64,000 nt of DNA from Ficedula albicollis (lineage: Eukaryota > Chordata > Aves > Passeriformes > Muscicapidae). The DNA lies in the NCBI RefSeq assembly GCF_000247815.1, contig NC_021684.1:5963814-6027813 (forward strand), in the 5' to 3' direction. The notes beneath the pieces are model-generated. The model saw nothing but the letters and a program-made list of their open reading frames with translations, made no database searches and was not told where the DNA came from. Of the stretch, positions 42,201 to 48,200 are shown in pieces. A program made the position numbers and the translations under genes. Positions within the stretch are counted from its first letter, which is position 1, and each line of letters starts with the position of its first letter.

Positions 42201-45200
42201 TTTTCTCTAGTTCAGAGAGCTTCTTCATCACAAAACTTCTTTATGGCCCACAGGGCCAGGAAATCTGGAAGCCTTCTGAGATGTTTCTCTTAGTGTGCAG
42301 CACTTCAGTGTCTTCTACATTTAGTTATTGCAAAAGTTTACTTAATCTTACATTGTTATAAAACAACACAGGAGAATAAGTAATTTCAAAGACAAATCAC
42401 AGTTGTGGGAGCTGGAAATAGTTTGGCCATGTTTGCTAGTTTAAAACAAAAGTTTGCAATTCATACATGGGGTAAGAAAATGGCTCTTACTCAGAATGAG
42501 CTACAAGAACTGATTTCTCATGGAGATTTGATGGCACCTTTATTAGCCAGTTGTTGAGTATTTTAATTGGAAATGTAGAACTAAGTTTCCATGATTGATA
42601 AATATGGGTTTGATTCCTTGGAGAGTTTTTTGTTTGCTTGTTTTAAAGCTTCAGAACTGCATTAACTGCACTGAAGATGTGTGAGCAGCTCTGGGAGCTC
42701 TGGAAGTACCAGGCAGTAGCTACAGTGTGAAAGCTCTTTATGCCAAGGAGGCTTTTTTTGTGTTTCTTCTTTTCCTTTCTCCATTGGAAATATGGATTTC
42801 CCTGTAATGAAGAGGTACAGATAAGGTTTCAGATATTTGAAATAGGTACCTACAGCATATTTTATGTGTCATTCTAGGTGCTCTGTGGAAAATGAAGGCT
42901 TGAGGGAGATTAGTTCTTTATTTTCTTGGTGTTTTCTCCATGTAAAGCTTTTGGGATTAGAGGTTTCTCACTTGTGTTACATCCTGAGGAAGTGACAGGT
43001 TTAGCTTTTATTTTGGAGCTGCTTCTCATGTTAAGACCCTGAGCTTGTGACAGCTTTGTTCTCAGTCAGGACTGATGAGAGTTTTTGGCCAGTCTCATTC
43101 CAGAAATCTGTTTTGAAAGTTCCTTTTATTAGTTACAGGGAGTGTGGCAAAGACACTGTGGTTTCTTGGAGCAGAATATAGAAGTCCCAGCAAATCTGCA
43201 TTTCTGTCTTACCTCATCTCTCTAGACCTGCTTCTGTCCTCTGTCATATTTTCATTGTCTTTCCAACCCCTTTACTTGCTTACCTGGCAATACATCCATT
43301 TAAATTAAACATTCCAGGACCTAACAAGCAGGGTGTAGTAGTACTGGGTAGGTTCACTACATGGACAGCAGAAAATCTGAGCCAAAGACAGAGAAAGCTC
43401 TCAATTTTCTTCCCTCACATGCAGAAAACTAAATTTTCAAGCAGCAGCACAATACAGGTATTTGCAGTGTCACTGATTTTCCTCTAAAGATGCCTTGCAG
43501 ACATGGACAGTGAAGTTCTGTGAGGGACTGCAGCTGCTCCTTTTAAGTCCTTGTCTAAAGATACCTTGCAGACATGGACAGTGAAGTTCTATGAGGGACT
43601 GCAGCTGCTCCTTTTAAGTCCTTTCACTTCAGTCTAATGCCATGAGTGTAAGTTACTGCAGCCCAGCACTTTAAACCCAAGTTTAAAATTTGTTTTACTT
43701 CCTTAATTCATACTGGAGATGGTTTAATAAAAATCACCCATCACTGACTGCCATTAGTTTCAAGTATGTGAATGTTGTAGGGCTTTTGTGCATCAGTTTC
43801 GCATGTGTACTGCAGGAAAACGTCTGGGGTTTTATTTTTGTGGCCTCTGAGCTAGCCCAAAGAGCAGGGCTGTCCATGGGGCTGGCCAGTCAGTGTTGTG
43901 TTTGTAATCTGTATGCAGATGGCAGAGCTTTAAGCTGTATTAAAACTGCTTGCATTAGTAACACTTTGTTGTGGCTGAATTTATTCCTTGTGTTAACATA
44001 TCTGAGTATTCAACATTTATTGCCCTGTGAGAAACATACAAATACACTAAATACTAATTCATCAAAAGTACAGCCTTTCATATTTACGGCTTTTATTTTT
44101 AGTTTTTGTTCTTTTTTTTTTTTTTTTTTTTAAGATACTAATTGTAGTATTGTCTTGCTGTACTAAAGGTGCTTTTGTGTGTGTGTGTGTGTGTGGATAG
44201 TGCATGTCTGTGCATACTGTGTAGACCATATTGCATGTTATTGATGCATGTTTGAAATTTGTTGTGTCCTTCAAGGCATGATAAGTGGCTATCCACCGGT
44301 GCTGCCACCTTTGCAGGGCCCAGTTGATGGCATTGTTAGCATGGGCAGCATGCAGCCACTTCACCCAGGGGTGCCACCACCCCACCAACTCCCGCCAGGT
44401 ATGCCAGGCATCCCAGGCATCCCACCACCCGGTAAGAGCCTCATCCTCATTCCCTCTTGATTTCATGGTCATGTTCTTGGTTTAACCCATTCTTACAGGA
44501 GTTCTCTGCAGCTTGTTCTGCTCCTGGCTTTGGTTTGTGAGCACCAGCACTGCTGAATGTGAGGGGTGTGCAAACACTGACACAACAGCATATCCCCTAA
44601 ACCCTAGGGAGAGGGCACTGGAGAAACGTGCTGCTGCTCCAGCAGGAGTTTTGTTCTAGCCAAAATAACCTTGATGATTGTAATTGAGTTTATCAAAAGT
44701 GTGAAAAGCTGAAATCAGCCTGTTCATATCCTTATGTCATTTGAACAGCATCTCTACACTATCCTTTTCTTGTTTGAAGTGGACTTACAAATGAAATTTA
44801 TTGTTCTCATTTCTTACCAGAGTATTTTTCAGTGTGTTTATGTCAGACTGCACTGAAATGAGCCTGGTCACATAAGACTCCTTGGCCACTGGGACACTGA
44901 TGTGTTACTGTAAAACAATGTTCATATTCAAGCTTGCTGATAGAACAGCGAGTGGAAATATGTAGGGACAAGATGGAATTCAGTATTCTCTGTGGCCAAA
45001 TTTTTAATTGATTTTTGAGAGCATTTCTGCTGCATTTGCTGTGATTTTGTCATGCTTTTGATGAAAAGCAAGACTTAAATGAAACAAATGTTTTGCCAAC
45101 GTTAATACCATTAATGTGTCCCAGTTAAGGGGGAGACTTAAATGAAACAAATATTTTGCCAAGGTTAATACCATTAATGTGTCCCAGTTAAGGGGAAAAC

Positions 45201-48200
45201 ATTCATCTGCCCTCTGATCCTGTTTCCTGCTGATTCATTTTTTACCTCTAATAACTCATGTGCCTGTGAAAAAGATGTGCCATCCCTCTGTTCAGCAGTA
45301 AACAAGCTGTGGACAAAATGGTCTCATTTGCCTCCCCCTACCCCCTTGCCACTGTATTTATCAGAAACTCTGTTAAGAGTTTTATCTGTACATGAATCAT
45401 TTGAGTTGGGGAGTTTTTGTTTGTTTGCCTGGTGTTTATGAAACCCATCAGCATTACACTGCAGCTTGGCTGGAGTGCACGATTCCCTGCCATGGCACCT
45501 GGAGGGAGCAGGACAGCAGCTGTGCAGTGACAGCACACATCAGCCAAACGTTGGGAGGTGAATCCAGGACAGTGCATCCCCTCTGAAGGGCTGTTCCCAC
45601 TGCCCTGGGCTGGATGCTTGTGTTTCAAACTGGCAGGATGTATTAGCAAAGAGGAGGGGAGGACCACACCTGAAGTGGTGCTGAACTGGCTAAGGGTGAA
45701 GCTGTGCTCTGATGCTGGGAACGGGAGGGTGCCCTCCTCCAGACCCCTTCCCTCTGGACTAAAAATAATTCCACAGCTTGTGTTACCAATGTTTTTCCCA
45801 GCTTCTGACATACTGTTGGTACAGACACATTTAAAATGGGAGCTGTGATCAAATGGAAAGTGCATTTGAAAAATGCTTTAGTGAGTAAAACCCAGGGGCA
45901 CATCCTTTGATCACTGGTAGAGAAATCATGCATTTAATTCATGTAAATTAAACTCTCAGGAAGAGCACAGTTAGTCTGCAGCTTTTCCATTGAATGAACA
46001 TGAGAAGTGGCACAGAAAGAAAAGCAGCAGCACACATAACTGCCATTTTTTTCATATCAGAGCATCTGTATGTAAAATGTCAGGAACTGCATGACTCTTG
46101 TTTAGATCTGTACATTTTTGTATATAAGACTGACACAGTTGTGTGCACTCTGTGCAGTAGGGAGAAGTCCCAATATGCTTGAGAAAAACAGCTTTTATTT
46201 TTTTGACATTGATTTCAAATATTCATTGTTCTGTATTTAAGTCTATTGAAGCTTAACCTGCAAGTTGCATTTTGTATTAGAGAGATCAAACAGAAATTGT
46301 GCAAAGGCTTGAACTTCATCCTGCTGTGAACATATTTTACAAAACTGAACACAAGGAAATGTAAAGTGTTGCTAAAGCAGATCAGCATTTCCTTTCTTAA
46401 AGGAAAGGACTTCAGGAAGATCCTGTCAAGCCAAAGGTACATATTATAAATGAAAAGATGCAGTCAGGTAATCACTAAGTAACATGAAAAAAACATGAAA
46501 AGCAAAATTTAATCACTTTGCATTTCTCGAATTAAAATAATTCAACAGGCCACATATCAATGTTTGGTAGTTTTCATGTTGGCTTTTTTATTTTCGTTCA
46601 GAAACTTGTGAAGTTTTTTATTGGGGGAATATTTGAATGTTGTACGTCTGCTTAAAATAACTGTGAGCAGTGATATGAAAATGTAAATTCTTAATATAGA
46701 AAACCAAAGAGGTATTTGTCACTGCTCTGAAGTAAGACTAATTATTTTATATTTTGGAATATAGGTGTTATAGGCCAAAATGTGTCCCCCATGGTAGGCA
46801 CTCCAGCACCAGGAGCAAGTCCTTTTGGACAGCAGGTGAGTAATTTTTGCATTATTTATGAGGCTCTAAGGCTCAGAATCAGCATTTGAACAGGATCCCA
46901 GTTCAGACATGTAGGGATGCACATAGGCTTTCCCAGGGAGAACAGAAATGAAGTGTTCTGATATGTTTAAAGCATGTTAATATCTCACACCCAGAGAGTT
47001 ATGTCTGTATTTGATGGTTGAATTGTTGTTACACTCAGGAGGTTTGCCCAGTCAGGTAACTTCAGTATAAACAAGGCAGTGTTTTGTCTTAGTTTTCTAC
47101 TAAACTGAGTCATTTCAGCATGCTGTGAAACTGCTGATAATTTGGGTTTTGTGTGCTTTGTGACACAGAGGGGACATTGCCCATTTTATCACCTGATGAT
47201 GAGTAGGTAAAAAATATTCATATTTCATGAACTGATGAAGCAAATGTTCATTGCCAGTTCATAATTTGAGTTTGGGTAACTGATGATCTGATATTTCTTA
47301 ATGATTAATGCAGATTAACTGTTCAGGACATTTCCAATTTTATTGACTAAATTTTTCCATTATAAAGAGTAATGTGTTTTTGGCTTGAGGGTGTAAAGAA
47401 AGGGAGGGAGAGTGGCTGTGCACAGGCAGATAGTGGTAGGATGGGGGGGAATAGTTTTAAACTAAAGGAGGAGAGGTTTTGGGTAGGTGCTGGAAAGAAG
47501 TCACTCATTCAGAGGCACTGACTGACACAGTGTGCCCAGAGCAGCTGTGGCTGCCCCAGCCCTGAAGTCGTTTAAGGCAGGTTGGATGGGGCCTGGAGTG
47601 ACCTGGCCTAGTGGAAAGTGTCTCTGCACATGGCAGGGGGTTGGAATGAGATGAGCTTTAAGGCCTCTTTCAACCCGAACCATTCTGTGATTCTGAGTAC
47701 CATAAGTTAAGTGGTGAAGTGTTGATGTCATGACGTTGAGTTGTTCCAGACCATGGGATGTCTGTGCTAAGAGTCTTCAGTACTGCTGGTTAATCACAGT
47801 GGTAGGAATTCTTCTGTGTGACAGGGAATTTTCCTGCCTGAGATTTTTGCCTGACAGTGATTCTATAGAAATAACTCAGCTGTCCAAGGATCTGTGTCAG
47901 TTTGGATTAGATGTTTTAGAGTTAAATTTTTGCACTTCACAGACTACAGTATTTCAGATGAAACTGGAGAAAACATGAAATAAAAAGGAGATAAAAATTG
48001 TAATTAAGATTAGAATAGATATGGTGATTATAACCAGAGTATATTTACATAAATCAGAAATATGGACAATATCTGTTGAGTATGAATGGTTGGTTTGCAC
48101 TTCCTCTCTCTGTGCATCTCCCAGACAAAGTGGAAATTTTCTCAGGCTTTTGCACATAAGCTGAGTTTAAACTCCCTTGCTGGAGGATGCCCCGAGGCTG

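Larger units (their letters stand above)
40490..44275 (+). other. PBRM1 intron, 3.8 kb, with a 71-bp tandem pair
   Basis: Contains the duplication at 43483-43624, a T20 run at 44112-44131 and a (TG)10 microsatellite at 44176-44195 close to the 3' splice site. No other element was recognised. Confidence 0.65.

Noticed and set aside
44062..44472. 136-codon frame on the - strand across exon w26
   Set aside because: Antisense shadow of a PBRM1 exon, including poly-T and TG repeat translated as Lys-rich and His/Thr repeats.
45338..45865. 175-codon - strand frame in a PBRM1 intron
   Set aside because: No domain resemblance, and lies in a somewhat GC-richer intronic block where longer chance frames are expected.
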